The notes under the pieces: model-generated
Told to the model about the DNA's origin: nothing
Database searches by the model: none
The model's input: the letters and a program-made list of their open reading frames with translations, nothing else
Part shown: piece after piece, positions 45,795-56,500 of the stretch
How the letters are laid out: every line of letters starts with the position of its first letter
Numbering within the stretch: position 1 is the first letter of the stretch
Made by a program: the position numbers and the translations under genes
Assembly (NCBI RefSeq): GCF_017498545.1
Contig: NZ_CP071793.1
Location: 5,965,001 to 6,029,000 of the forward strand
Length of the DNA: 64,000 nt
Direction: 5' to 3'
From: Sulfidibacter corallicola
Lineage (GTDB): Bacteria; Acidobacteriota; Holophagae; Acanthopleuribacterales; Acanthopleuribacteraceae

Positions 45795-46757
45795 GTGATT
45801 TCATTACTGCTGACGATCCTGTTTGCTCAGCAGGTCGAATTTGAGGCCCAGCCCAAGATTCTTCTGGAGAAAACGGGTCTCGATTTTGAGCGTATGTCCG
45901 TGTCGGCCGATCGCCTTTTCGTGCCCGACGAAGGCAACAGTGCCGTCTTGGTTTTCGACAAGTCCGGCAAGCAATTGGCGATGCTTCAAGCCGCTTCCGG
46001 TGCCAAGCTTCAGCTTCCCCACCAGGTGACCTGGGTGGAAGCCGACCAAAGGGTTTATGTCTACGATTCCGCCGTGCGTCAATTTTTTGTGTGGGATGCC
46101 AATTTTCAACCCGTCAACCGGATGGCCACCAATTTCGACGTCCTTTTCGAAGTCGGTCGCCTGATTCAGGTTGGTGGCGGATTTGCCGCGCCGGTATCCC
46201 TGGTCAAGGAGAAATTCCTGGTCGGCCGATTCGACGCCCAGTTCCAGCCCATTCGCTACGGCTACGAAATCATGAACCGCCAGTTGACCAAGATGTCGCC
46301 GGTCCTGCGCCGGTCCTTCCTCGCGCGGGTCAAATCCCAAGGTGGTGAGCGCCTCTTGGTCATGCAGAGCCTGAGTCCTTCCGTCGCGGTATTCGATACC
46401 AACCTCAGCGCGACCAATACCTTCACGCTCAGTCCTCGAGGTTGGACGGACGCCAATATGCGCAAACTCAAGAAGGTCTCGAAGAATCCTCGCGAACTTC
46501 AGAAGCTCCAGGAAACCTTCTCCGAGGTCGTATCCCTGTTTGCCGTGGGAGAGGACATGTTCCTGGTGGGTTTTCGCAACATTCGCAGTCGGTCCCTCAT
46601 TTCCTACCAGTGCTACAACGCGGAGACGGGCCAGCCGCAGGGGATCAGTTTCGACACGGCCTTCAGGCTGGTCGCGGTTCACGGCGATACCGGTTACTAC
46701 CAGGATCCGGCTTCGTCCAAGCCGGAGCTGTACCCGATTCGGGTGGTGCGTCGTTGA
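45795..46757 (+). CDS. Exported beta-propeller-like protein, unknown function
   Basis: A 320-residue protein starting at GTG 45795 with an aaggag site. The short hydrophobic N-terminus (VISLLLTILFAQQ) is a likely signal peptide. The rest repeats a pattern of about 40 residues (RLFVPDEGNSAVLVFDKSG, QRVYVYDSAVRQFFVWD) like NHL or six-bladed propellers. No catalytic motif is seen. Related proteins are described from lineages rich in such 6-bladed proteins, but I cannot name the family with certainty. Confidence 0.7.
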   Translation: MISLLLTILFAQQVEFEAQPKILLEKTGLDFERMSVSADRLFVPDEGNSAVLVFDKSGKQLAMLQAASGAKLQLPHQVTWVEADQRVYVYDSAVRQFFVWDANFQPVNRMATNFDVLFEVGRLIQVGGGFAAPVSLVKEKFLVGRFDAQFQPIRYGYEIMNRQLTKMSPVLRRSFLARVKSQGGERLLVMQSLSPSVAVFDTNLSATNTFTLSPRGWTDANMRKLKKVSKNPRELQKLQETFSEVVSLFAVGEDMFLVGFRNIRSRSLISYQCYNAETGQPQGISFDTAFRLVAVHGDTGYYQDPASSKPELYPIRVVRR

Positions 46758-46875
46758 GCTGTCGACTTCGGTGACCACAGCCGAAATTCCCAGTTCTTTG
46801 TGCGCTCAATGGTGAGAAAACGTTTAATTTTAGTGCTTTACCTGGGGAAGCCTTCTGCTTCGGACCTCCGGAGAG

Positions 46876-46904
46876 CGTGCCCATCCCGCCTTCGGATGGG
46901 CACG
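46876..46904 (-). terminator. Hairpin after tpiA
   Basis: cgtgcccatcc (46876-46886) pairs perfectly with ggatgggcacg (46894-46904) over a 7-nt loop, 10 bp after the tpiA stop codon. There is no T-run, so it may stabilise the 3' end rather than terminate on its own. Confidence 0.6.
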
Positions 46905-46913
46905 ATGCGGAAC

Positions 46914-47654
46914 TCAGGAGTCTTTGCCCGAAACGAAGGCGCTTCGAATGGCGTCGAAATCCGACGCTTTCAAACTGGCGCCACCGACCAGGAAGCCGTC
47001 CACGTTTTTCAGGGTCGCCAGTGCCGCGGCATTGGCGGGCTTGACGCTGCCACCGTACAGAACCGGCGTTTGGGTGAAGCCTAGCCCGGCCAGATGGGCC
47101 TTGATGCGGGTGTGGGCGTCCGCCACGTCTTCCGGTTCGGCTGCGATACCAGTGCCGATCGCCCAGACCGGTTCGTAGGCGATGGCCAGTTCCGTAGAGG
47201 AACTCAGATGCGCGATGGCGGCCAATTGACCGTGAAGGATCTCCAGGAGGCGGCCGGCTTTGCGCTCCTCGAGCGTTTCGCCGATGCAGAGCACCGGCAA
47301 AATGTCCGCCGCCAGCAGGCGATCGATTTTTTCGCGCGTGTCGGCCACCGTTTCTCCGAACAATTGGCGGCGTTCCGAGTGGCCGACGAGGTTGAAACGA
47401 CAGCCCAGTTCGGCCAGCATGCCCGCCGACGTCTCACCGGTATAGGCGCCCTCGCCGAAGCGCGATACGTTTTGCCCGCCGACCCAGGTCTTCCCGAACC
47501 GATCCGCGTCGATCAGGTGAAACGGCAGGGCCAGGCCGTAGATCGTGCCCTCGGGCGGGGCTTTCGACACGCCGCTGAACGCCGCGGCGAAAGTTGCCGC
47601 CGCTTCACGGCTTCCATTCGATTTCCAGTTTCCCAAAACCATGTATTTCGCCAT
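46914..47654 (-). CDS. tpiA: Triosephosphate isomerase
   Basis: A 246-residue TIM-barrel enzyme interconverting dihydroxyacetone phosphate and glyceraldehyde 3-phosphate. Lys in GNWKSNG, His in VGHSERRQ, Glu in YEPVWAIGTG and the phosphate loop LYGGSVKP are all present. It follows pgk with no gap, a common glycolytic pair. Confidence 0.97.
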   Translation of the reverse strand: MAKYMVLGNWKSNGSREAAATFAAAFSGVSKAPPEGTIYGLALPFHLIDADRFGKTWVGGQNVSRFGEGAYTGETSAGMLAELGCRFNLVGHSERRQLFGETVADTREKIDRLLAADILPVLCIGETLEERKAGRLLEILHGQLAAIAHLSSSTELAIAYEPVWAIGTGIAAEPEDVADAHTRIKAHLAGLGFTQTPVLYGGSVKPANAAALATLKNVDGFLVGGASLKASDFDAIRSAFVSGKDS

Positions 47655-48815
47655 TTAGGCCTCCAATGCGGTGACACCGGGCAGATCGTGACCGCCCAGC
47701 AGTTCCAGGGAGGCGCCGCCGCCCGTGGAGATGTGGGTCATTTGATCCTGAACCCCGGCTTTGTTGACCGCTGCCACGGAGTCGCCGCCGCCGATGATCG
47801 TCATGCCCGGATTCTCGGCCATGGCCTCGGCGACGGAAATCGTGCCCGTGGCAAAGGTCTCCCATTCGAACACGCCCATCGGGCCATTCCAGACGATGGT
47901 CTTGGCCGCCGCGACCTGCGTGTTGTAGAGGTTGATCGTTTCCGGCCCGATATCCAAACCCATCAGCCCTTCCGCGATGGTCTGATCGTGCGTGATCTCG
48001 GCATCCGCGTCTTCTTTGAAATCGCGTGCGGCCAGGTGGTCCAGGGGCAGCAGCATCTGCACGCCTTTCCGTTCGCACAGCTCCAGCAGCCGCTTGGCTT
48101 CCTCCACGAAATCCTTCTCCACCAGCGACCGACCGATACCGATACCTTGGGCTTCAAGGAACGTGTAGCTCATGCCGCCGCCGATGATCAGTGTATCGAC
48201 CTTGTCGATCAGGTTTTCGATCAGGCGCAGTTTGTCCGAAATCTTGCTGCCGCCCAGGATGGAGACGAAGGGGCGCTCTGGATTTTTCAGGGCTTCTTTC
48301 AGGTAGTGCAGCTCCTTGGCGAGCAGGTAGCCGGCCCCTTTTTCCTCGAAGTGTTCCGCGACGGCGGCGATCGAAGCGTGGGCACGGTGGGCCGCGCCGA
48401 AGGCGTCGTTGATGTAGACATCGCCGTATTGGGCCAGGGTTTTGGCGAAGTCCGCATCGTTTTTCGTTTCCCCGGGTGAAAACCGGAGGTTCTCGAGGAG
48501 TTGCACCTTGCCGTGCCGACCGCCGTCCGCGAAGTCGGTGACCAAGGCGACCTCGGTCTCCAGAAGCTCGCCGAGGTGGGCGGCGACGGGTTTGAGCGAG
48601 AATTCGGGTTTCACCTGGCCTTTGGGGCGACCCAGGTGACTCATCAGGGTGATCTCACATCCCTGTTCCAACAAGTAACGAATGGTGGGGAGTGCTGCGC
48701 GAATGCGCGAATCGTCGGTGATCTGTTGGTTCTTGTCCATCGGCACGTTGAAATCCACGCGTACCAGAACCCGTTTGTTGGCCAGATCCAACTGATCGAG
48801 AGATTTTACTGCCAT
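47655..48815 (-). CDS. pgk: Phosphoglycerate kinase
   Basis: A 386-residue kinase of normal length. The N-terminal RVLVRVDFNVPMD, LMSHLGRPKG, NLRFSPGE, the hinge region and the C-terminal nucleotide loop GGGDSVAAV are visible. It makes ATP from 1,3-bisphosphoglycerate. It is directly upstream of tpiA in one transcript; gap is not in the window. Confidence 0.97.
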   Translation of the reverse strand: MAVKSLDQLDLANKRVLVRVDFNVPMDKNQQITDDSRIRAALPTIRYLLEQGCEITLMSHLGRPKGQVKPEFSLKPVAAHLGELLETEVALVTDFADGGRHGKVQLLENLRFSPGETKNDADFAKTLAQYGDVYINDAFGAAHRAHASIAAVAEHFEEKGAGYLLAKELHYLKEALKNPERPFVSILGGSKISDKLRLIENLIDKVDTLIIGGGMSYTFLEAQGIGIGRSLVEKDFVEEAKRLLELCERKGVQMLLPLDHLAARDFKEDADAEITHDQTIAEGLMGLDIGPETINLYNTQVAAAKTIVWNGPMGVFEWETFATGTISVAEAMAENPGMTIIGGGDSVAAVNKAGVQDQMTHISTGGGASLELLGGHDLPGVTALEA

Positions 48816-49225
48816 GTCGGTGCCTCACTGGTGTGTTGGGTTGGTGCCCCGAAGCGGGCTGGGGCGGACAGACGGAGCCCGATCCCATGAGGGAGACGGC
48901 GCGACCCGAACGGCTTGCCGGTCGCGCTGATGGGGGCCTTGGGATCCCTTGGCGGAAAAGCTCCTTCCACTGTCGCGCTTGTCGAGAAATCATCTGCCAT
49001 TACAGCATATCCGGCCCGATTCGCCTATGGTCGCCTGAACCGGTTTTCGCTCGGTGACGGGACCCGCCGCCCCCGTCCAGGAAGCCGCATCGCTCGGGCC
49101 GAGCGGGTTTTCGGAACGGGGCCGGCTACCCGTTTCGGAGTGGGAAAAGGAGGCGCGATGGGGCGGGCGGCGAGGCCCGGCACTTGCCGAAAATGTCGAG
49201 AAAGGCAGCAACTGCATGATCCGCT
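48816..49225. other. Divergent intergenic region, no gene seen
   Basis: The stretch between pgk and the galactoside operon is GC-rich, with chance open frames only. The pgk promoter must lie here but could not be fixed. Confidence 0.5.
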
Positions 49226-49260
49226 TTGACTTGTGTGTTGATATGGTTTTAATATATCAA
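49226..49260 (+). promoter_or_regulatory. Promoter and operator-like repeat of the galactoside operon
   Basis: -35 TTGACT (49226-49231), an 18-bp spacer and -10 TAATAT (49250-49255) form a good promoter. An inverted repeat TTGATAT-N9-ATATCAA (49238-49244 with 49254-49260) spans the spacer and the -10 box. This suggests repression, perhaps by a sugar-responsive regulator encoded elsewhere. Confidence 0.68.
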
Positions 49261-49385
49261 TAATAGCTTAGCGCCCTTCCCATGCTTCCCATCACTTCAT
49301 GCCGCCGTGTTCCACCGCTTGTCGGGTGTTTTCTCGGATGGTTTTCGCGAGGGCCGCTTTTTCAACCATACGGACGGATGTGACC

Positions 49386-51308
49386 ATGGCTTCTCGTATT
49401 TTGCTTTTCTGTCTCTCCCTGCTGCTCGCCCTACCCGCGCTCGCCGGTCCGCCGGTGCGCGAGCGGCCTGCCTACCGCCGCATTCAGGACAATCTCCAAC
49501 GTGGCTGGAACACCTGGCACAGTCCCTCGGTCTTGACGCAGGTGCTTTTACCGGAGGGGTTTGCCCTGAACCTTGGATTCAAGCAACACTATTGGCTCGA
49601 AGAGCGCCATTTGGGCGAAGCCTTGATCGGGCGTCGACAGGAAGGAGCCGAGCGGATTCGGCCCGGACTGCACGCCATGGACGGCTCCTTCACCTCGCTG
49701 ACCCTCCATTGGGAAGAGCTGGCCGCCACCATTCGGACGGCCCATGCCGGCGATGACCTGGTGGTCCTGATCGAACCGATGTCCCCGAGCAAGAACCGGA
49801 TCAAGCTCGTGCTCGAAACCGCCATGTTGTGGAATCGGCCAGGACATCTTCTGCGCGATGGCGAGGCTTTGGTGGCGCGATTGGCCAACCGCGAGATCCG
49901 CGTCTTTACCACGGGTCGGCACGTGGACGATCCCTACGTCCCGACCCGCACGCCCTATCTGGCGCTGCCGCTCGAAGGACCGCTCGCCATTTCCACCGGC
50001 AAGCCGCGCACTCTCGCGGAGGTCACCGACCTGGTGACGCGGGCCGAGGCGCGCCTGGCCGAGCAGGCGCGTGCCAAGTACGGCGATCTCGACCAGGCGT
50101 GGCTCGCCGTGACTTCCGGCATCGCCTGGAACACCATCTACGAGCCCAAGCACGACCGGGTCGTGTCCACCGTGGGGCGGCTATGGAACGCCGAATACGG
50201 CGGTTACTGCCTTTTCGGCTGGGACAACTTCTTCCTGGCCTACATGACCGCGCTCGACTCGCGCGATCTGGCGTTCGCAAACATCATCGAACACCTTCAC
50301 GGCAAGACCGACGAGGGGTTCATCCCCAACGACAATCGCGGCAACGATTCCAAATCGTTCGATCGTTCGCAGCCGCCCGTGGGCGGCATCATGGTTCGCG
50401 AGATCGTCAAGAAATATCCCGAGCGCTGGTTTCTGGAAGCGGTCTTCGACGACCTGTTGGGCTGGAACCGTTGGTGGATGCGCAAGCGTCTCAATGAAGG
50501 CCTGCTCAGCTACGGATCACACCAGGCGCCCAACCCGTTCCACGAACCCGCCACCCGCAGCAAGCGCACCGCGGGATACGAGTCCGGCATGGACGATTCG
50601 CCGATGTACATCGATGTGCCGTTCAATGCCGAAAAGAACACGTTGGAGTTACAGGACGTAGGCTTGACCAGCCTGGTCATCGCCGATTGCCGGGCGCTGG
50701 CCGAGATGGCCACACTGCTGGGTCGCGACGCCGAGCGGCGCGAACTCCTGGATCGCGCGCAACGGTTGACCCGTGCCATGGATGCGCTGTGGCACGAGGA
50801 AACCGGCTTCTATCTCAACCGCAGGACCGACACCGGCGAATTCTCGTTTCGTCTCTCGCCGACCCTGTTCTACCCGCTACTGGCCGACGTCGCCGACAAG
50901 GGCCGTTCGCGGAAAATTCTCGATCACTTCTACGACGAGCGCGAATTTGCGGGGGATTGGATCCTGCCCAGCATCGCGCGCAACGACCCCACCTTTCCCA
51001 AACAGCGCTATTGGCGCGGAGCCATCTGGCCGCCATTGAACTGGCTGACCTATCTAGCCTTCCACCGAGCCGGTTTTACCGATTCGGCACGGGAGCTCGC
51101 GGATAAATCGCTCCACATGTTCCTCGCTCAATGGCGTGACAAGGGTTTCGTCAGCGAGAACTACTCGGCGATCACGGGCACCGGCGACGACGCCCGCTTG
51201 TCATCCGATCGATTCCACTCGTGGGGCTCGCTCTTCGGGGTCATGGCCCTGGTGGAGGCGGGCCACATGCCAGCGCCCGGCGCGCCGCTGGAGAAGGTGG
51301 CGCCGTGA
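49386..51308 (+). CDS. Exported GH63-like/trehalase-like glycoside hydrolase
   Basis: A 640-residue protein with signal peptide (MASRILLFCLSLLLALPALAG). The C-terminal two thirds form an (alpha/alpha)6 barrel of the GH63/GH37 type: GWDNFFLAYM, GYESGMDDSPMY (acid Asp), YWRGAIWPPLNWL and ENYSAITG with a C-terminal base region. Such enzymes cleave alpha-glucosidic or glucosyl/mannosylglycerate bonds by inversion; the exact substrate cannot be read. It is the first gene of an operon with galT, galK and lacZ; the stop overlaps galT by one base. The start at 49386 was chosen for the signal peptide, as the ribosome site is poor. Confidence 0.82.
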   Translation: MASRILLFCLSLLLALPALAGPPVRERPAYRRIQDNLQRGWNTWHSPSVLTQVLLPEGFALNLGFKQHYWLEERHLGEALIGRRQEGAERIRPGLHAMDGSFTSLTLHWEELAATIRTAHAGDDLVVLIEPMSPSKNRIKLVLETAMLWNRPGHLLRDGEALVARLANREIRVFTTGRHVDDPYVPTRTPYLALPLEGPLAISTGKPRTLAEVTDLVTRAEARLAEQARAKYGDLDQAWLAVTSGIAWNTIYEPKHDRVVSTVGRLWNAEYGGYCLFGWDNFFLAYMTALDSRDLAFANIIEHLHGKTDEGFIPNDNRGNDSKSFDRSQPPVGGIMVREIVKKYPERWFLEAVFDDLLGWNRWWMRKRLNEGLLSYGSHQAPNPFHEPATRSKRTAGYESGMDDSPMYIDVPFNAEKNTLELQDVGLTSLVIADCRALAEMATLLGRDAERRELLDRAQRLTRAMDALWHEETGFYLNRRTDTGEFSFRLSPTLFYPLLADVADKGRSRKILDHFYDEREFAGDWILPSIARNDPTFPKQRYWRGAIWPPLNWLTYLAFHRAGFTDSARELADKSLHMFLAQWRDKGFVSENYSAITGTGDDARLSSDRFHSWGSLFGVMALVEAGHMPAPGAPLEKVAP

Positions 51309-52318
51309 TGGGTCCTCATCGTCGGTTCGATCCCTTGAGTGGGCGACGCATTCTGGTCTCCCCGCAAAGGAATCGACGCCCCTGGCAGGGGCAGCGCGAG
51401 CCGGTGGTCAACGCGCCCCGACCCGCGTACGACGAGAACTGTTATCTGTGCCCGGGGAATCGCCGTGCCAATGGCCGGATCAATCCGGCCTATTCGGGAA
51501 CTTTCGTATTCGACAACGATTTTCCGGCGCTGCTCGATGCGTCCGACCCCGTTGCGGGCGACGACCTCCTGTTTCGTGCCGATGAGGTTCGCGGCCGTTG
51601 TCGGGTCCTGTGTTACGCCCCGCGCCACGATCTCGGGTTGGGCGATCTGGGCCGCGACGGCATTCGCGCGGTCATCGAAACCTGGATTCGCGAGTGCGCT
51701 TCGCTCGGGCGGCAGTATTCCCACGTTCAAATATTCGAAAACCGCGGAGCCCAGATGGGGTGTTCCAATCCTCATCCCCACGGGCAGATCTGGGCCACCG
51801 ACAGTCCTCCGGAGCTGCACGACGTGGAGGATACCCACCAACGCGACTGGTTCCAACGCCGGGGCCGTGCCTTGCTCCTGGAGGTGGTCGAGCGCGAAGC
51901 CGCACTCCGAACCCGAGTCGTAGCCAAGACGAACCATTGGCTGGCGATCGTACCCTTTTGGGCGGTGTGGCCCTTCGAACTGCTGCTGCTCCCGCGATTC
52001 CCGATCAGTCGCATCACCGAGTTGCGCGTGGCGGAACAAAGCGACCTGGCCGAAATGTTGGAACGGGTGTTGGCCTGCTATGATGGTCTCTTCGACACGA
52101 CCTTTCCCTATTCTTTCGGCTGGCACGGCGCACCCCAGGACGGACTCGCACGGCCTTGGTGGCAGCTCCATGCCCATTTCTATCCGCCGCTGCTGAGGTC
52201 GGCCGGTGTCCGCAAATTCATGGTCGGTTACGAGTTGCTGGCCGAATCGCAGCGGGATCTCACGCCCGAGACGGCGGCCGAAACACTTCGGGCGGTGATA
52301 TCGGGAGGCATTCGATGA
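51308..52318 (+). CDS. galT: Galactose-1-phosphate uridylyltransferase
   Basis: A 336-residue Leloir pathway enzyme exchanging UMP between UDP-glucose and galactose-1-phosphate. The active site SNPHPHGQIWA with the nucleophilic His is intact. The zinc-site cysteines CYLC and the N-terminal RRFDPLSGRRILVSP match the family. The ATG overlaps the stop of the glycosidase gene and the end overlaps galK by 4 bp, so the operon is translationally coupled. Confidence 0.95.
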   Translation: MGPHRRFDPLSGRRILVSPQRNRRPWQGQREPVVNAPRPAYDENCYLCPGNRRANGRINPAYSGTFVFDNDFPALLDASDPVAGDDLLFRADEVRGRCRVLCYAPRHDLGLGDLGRDGIRAVIETWIRECASLGRQYSHVQIFENRGAQMGCSNPHPHGQIWATDSPPELHDVEDTHQRDWFQRRGRALLLEVVEREAALRTRVVAKTNHWLAIVPFWAVWPFELLLLPRFPISRITELRVAEQSDLAEMLERVLACYDGLFDTTFPYSFGWHGAPQDGLARPWWQLHAHFYPPLLRSAGVRKFMVGYELLAESQRDLTPETAAETLRAVISGGIR

Positions 52319-53568
52319 CGATGCCCAGGGTAACCCTCGAAGAATTGTATGGCGTCGATCCCGAACGACTGGCGGCCCAGGATGCCCGTAGGGCGATGGG
52401 CGCCCGCCATTTTCGGTCCACCTATGGCAGGGATCCCGAGGCGGTATTCAGCGCGCCCGGGCGTATCGAACTTCTGGGCAACCACACCGACCACCAGGGG
52501 GGTCAGGTGCTTGCCACCACCATCGGTTGGGATGTGCTGGCCTTCGCGGCGGCGAATGAGGAGAAGGTGGTTCGCTTGCACAGCAACGCCTACCGGGACG
52601 CGTTCACCCTGTGGTTGGACGACCTGGCGCCGCTGCCGGAGGAGCGCGGCCGGGTGGCGGCCTTGATTCGGGGCGTCGCCGCCGGCCTCGCCGCACGGGG
52701 CTGTGGCATTGGTGGGCTGGACCTTTTTTTCGCCAGCCAGGTTCCCATCGGCGGTGGCCTCTCCTCTTCCGCGGCGATCGAGGTTCTGCTGGGTCGGCTG
52801 TTTCACGAACTACATGGAAGCGGCGATCTTTCCTGCGGCGAGCTCGCACGCGTCGCCCAGGATGCCGAGACCAATTGGTTCGGCAAGCCCTGCGGACTCA
52901 TGGACCAATTGGTCATTTCGCACGGAGGCCTGATTGCGTTGGACTTCGCCAACCCCGACGAACCGGGGGTATCCCTTCTCGACGTCGCCTTCCCGCCTCC
53001 CGACAAGTGCATGATCCTGGTTCAAACCGGCAGCGATCACGAGGGGCTCGACGCCGCCTACGCTTCGATTCCCCAGGAGATGGGGGCTTTGGCCCGAGCC
53101 CTGGGTCGGCGGCGGATGCGCGACGTGTCGCAACCCGAACTCCTCCAGGCAATGCCGAAACTTCGCCAGACACTGGGAGATCGGGCGGTTCTGCGTGGGC
53201 TCCATTTCCTCGACGAACAGGAGCGCGTGGTGCGGGGCACGGCCGCTTTGAAGCGCGGAGACTGGGAGACCTTCCTCTCCTGCACCCGCGAGTCGGGTGT
53301 CTCTTCCCACGCTTGGCTGCAGAGTTCCTTCCTCGATCCGGAATCGCAGGGCATCAGTTTGGCGCTCTACCTCTGTCGGTCCTTTTTCGAGGCCGGGACG
53401 GCGGGGGGATGGCGGGTGCATGGTGGCGGCTTCGGGGGATCTGTTCTGGCCTTGATGGAGAGCGATCGGGTAGAACCCTTTCGCCGCTTAATGGAACCCG
53501 TTTTTGGAAAGGGAGCCGTTCGCGAAGTGCAGATTCGCCGGCATGGCGTCGTTCGCCTGAACGGTTAG
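52315..53568 (+). CDS. galK: Galactokinase
   Basis: A 417-residue GHMP kinase. The galactokinase signature APGRIELLGNHTDHQGG, the ATP loop PIGGGLSSSAA and the C-terminal GGGFGGSVLAL are all clear. It phosphorylates galactose for GalT. A gggagg site inside the end of galT precedes the ATG. galE is not in the window. Confidence 0.94.
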   Translation: MTMPRVTLEELYGVDPERLAAQDARRAMGARHFRSTYGRDPEAVFSAPGRIELLGNHTDHQGGQVLATTIGWDVLAFAAANEEKVVRLHSNAYRDAFTLWLDDLAPLPEERGRVAALIRGVAAGLAARGCGIGGLDLFFASQVPIGGGLSSSAAIEVLLGRLFHELHGSGDLSCGELARVAQDAETNWFGKPCGLMDQLVISHGGLIALDFANPDEPGVSLLDVAFPPPDKCMILVQTGSDHEGLDAAYASIPQEMGALARALGRRRMRDVSQPELLQAMPKLRQTLGDRAVLRGLHFLDEQERVVRGTAALKRGDWETFLSCTRESGVSSHAWLQSSFLDPESQGISLALYLCRSFFEAGTAGGWRVHGGGFGGSVLALMESDRVEPFRRLMEPVFGKGAVREVQIRRHGVVRLNG

Positions 53569-53577
53569 GAGGTTGTG

Positions 53578-56500
53578 GTGACGATTTGGTTGTTGATCTG
53601 GATGCTTGCAATTGACGGCGAGCGCGTACCCGATTGGGAGAACCCGGAAGTGGTCGAGCGGAACAAGCTTCCGCCTCATGCCTCGTTCGCGCCCTGGCCC
53701 GATCTGGACACGGCACTGAAGGGAGGCGAGAACCCCAACCGGCTCCTGCTGAACGGGCAGTGGAAGTTCCACTGGGTCCGCAAACCGGCCGATCGGCCGC
53801 TGGACTTTTATCGAACCGATTTCGACGACGCCGCCTGGGCCCGCATCGCCGTGCCGGGCTGTTGGGAGTTCCTCGGTTACGGCACCCCCTGGTATTTGGA
53901 CGAGGCCTATCCCTTTCCGCCCAATCCGCCCCACATCCCCCACGACTACAATCCGGTGGGTTCCTATCGGCATCGGTTCCAGGTTCCCGAGTCTTGGCGC
54001 GGCAAGCGGGTCACGATCGAGTTCGGTGCGGTGGAATCCGCCTTCTACCTCTGGGTGAATGGGGTGAAGGTCGGCTACAGCCAGGGCTCGCGCCTTCCCG
54101 CCGAATTCGACATCACCGAGCACCTGGTCCCCGGAGAGAACCTGCTCGCGGTCGAGGTCTACCGCTGGAGTGACGGCTCCTACCTGGAGTGCCAGGATTT
54201 CTGGCGCATCAGCGGAATCAAGCGCGATGTCGTGCTCGTCGCGCGTGAGGCCATGTGGATCGAAGATTTCGAGGCCCGAGCCGCGCTGGTCAACGACTAT
54301 CGAGAGGGTCACTTGAATTTGACCGTGCACGTAGGCGGTTCGATTTCCGCGCCCTATCGCGTGCGAGCCACCGTTCTGGATGCGGCGAATCGGGCCCGGT
54401 TATGGCGTGACGAGGTAGAGACGAACCATTCCGAGGTCACTTGGCGGCAGTCGTTCGAGGGGATCGCGGGCTGGAGTGCGGAAACGCCGAACCTCTACCG
54501 CCTGACCATCGAACTTTTGGATGCGAAGGGTGCGGTGATCGAGGCTTTGGTTCACGATATCGGGTTTCGCACGGTCGAGATCGAGGGCGGACGCTTGCTG
54601 GTCAACGGCAAGGCGATCACCTTGCGCGGGGTCAACCGCCACGAGCACGATCCGGTCATGGCCCAGGTCGTCGACGAAGCGTCCATGATCCGCGACATTC
54701 AACTGATGAAGCGGCTCAACGTGAATGCGGTGCGCACCAGTCACTACCCCAACGATCCGCGTTGGTATCGGCTCTGCGACCGATATGGGCTGTACGTGGT
54801 CGACGAGGCCAATATCGAGTCGCACGGAATGGGCTACGATCCGGACGTGACCCTGGCCAACAAGCCGCTCTGGGAAAAGGCGCATATGCAGCGCACGGTG
54901 CGCATGGTGGAGCGCGACAAGAATCATCCCTCGATCATCGTCTGGTCGTTGGGCAACGAGGCCGGCGACGGCGTCAATTTCCAGGCGACCTCCAAATGGG
55001 TGCGGCACCGCGACCCCAGCCGACCGGTGGCCTACGAGCAGGCCCGACTGAAGCCCCACACCCAGATCGTGTTCCCCATGTATGCCCGCGACTACATGAT
55101 GGCGGCCTATGCCCGCGAGCACGACGATCGGCCCTACATCCTGTGCGAATATGCCCACACCATGGGCAACAGCGGCGGCAACCTTCGGGACTATTGGGAC
55201 CTGATCGAAGCGCATGGCGTCCTGCAGGGCGGTTTTGTTTGGGACTGGGTCGACCAGTCCATCCGCAAAACGGACGACAAGGGCCGCGTCTATTACGCTT
55301 ACGGAGGGGACTTCGAGCCGAAGGGTCAGCGGAACGACGGCAATTTCTGTGTGAACGGGTTGGTGGCTTCGGATCGCTCCCTCCACCCCCATGCCCTGGA
55401 AGTGAAGAAGGTCTATCAGCCGGTGGGGATCGCGCGCGGTGCGGCACGAGGCGAACTGAACTTGACCAATCGGTACGACTTTCTGGATCTCAGCCACCTG
55501 GCCGGACAGTTTCAAGTGTTGCGGGACGGCTCGGTCGTGCATCGGGGCCAGTTCGATCCAGGTTCGCTGGAAGCGGGGCGGCGGGGTGCCGTGCGTCTCG
55601 AACTCCCGCCGATCACGGCGCGCGAAGTCGAAGAACTTCTGCTTGATGTGCAGCTCGTGACGAAACGCGCGGCGGAAATGGTACCCGCGGGGCATGTCGT
55701 CGCTCGCGATCAATTCCCGCTGGCGCCGACGCGGCTCCAGCCTTCACCGAAGCGAAAGGACCCCGCCAAACTCGCCATTCGCGAGGTCGCGGGCGGGCAT
55801 GTCGTCGAGGCCGGTGCCGTCACCGTACGGTTCCGCGAGGGTTTGCCCGAATCCCTGGAAGTGGAAGGCAAGTCCTTGTTGGTCCGGTCGCCCTTCGGCG
55901 AGTTCTGGCGACCGCCCACCGACAACGACTACGGTGCCGACTTCCCGCGGATGAACGGAACCTGGCGCGATGCGGGCAGCCAGGTGGAGGTGACCCGGGT
56001 TCGACGCGCCGACAAGGCCGGCAACTTCATCCTCGTGCGCGAAGAGCGCTTGCCGCGCGGGCTCGGCACCATGACCTGGTCGACGACCCTGTATGGTGAC
56101 GGTACCCTGCTCGTCGACCTGAAGTTCGTGCCTGGGGGTGACGATCTGCCGGAGATGGCGCGTTTCGGCACCACTTGGCGGCTGGCGGCTGATTTCGATC
56201 GGGTCGGCTGGTACGGTCGCGGGCCGCACGAGTCCTACATCGACCGCGAGCGAAGCGCCTTCCTGGGCCGTTACGACGCCGCCGTTCGCGACCAGCCGCA
56301 TCCCTACGTGCGGCCCCAGGAAACCGGAAACCATACCGACGTAACCTGGATGGCGGTTCACGACGGAAAGGGCACCGGCCTGTTGGCGGTGGGCCTGCCT
56401 CGATTGGAGGCGGCCGCACTGCCCTATACCGTGGCCGACCTCGACGAGGGCGACCGCAAGACCTTCCGGCACTCGGTCGACCTCCAGCCGCGTCCGTTTA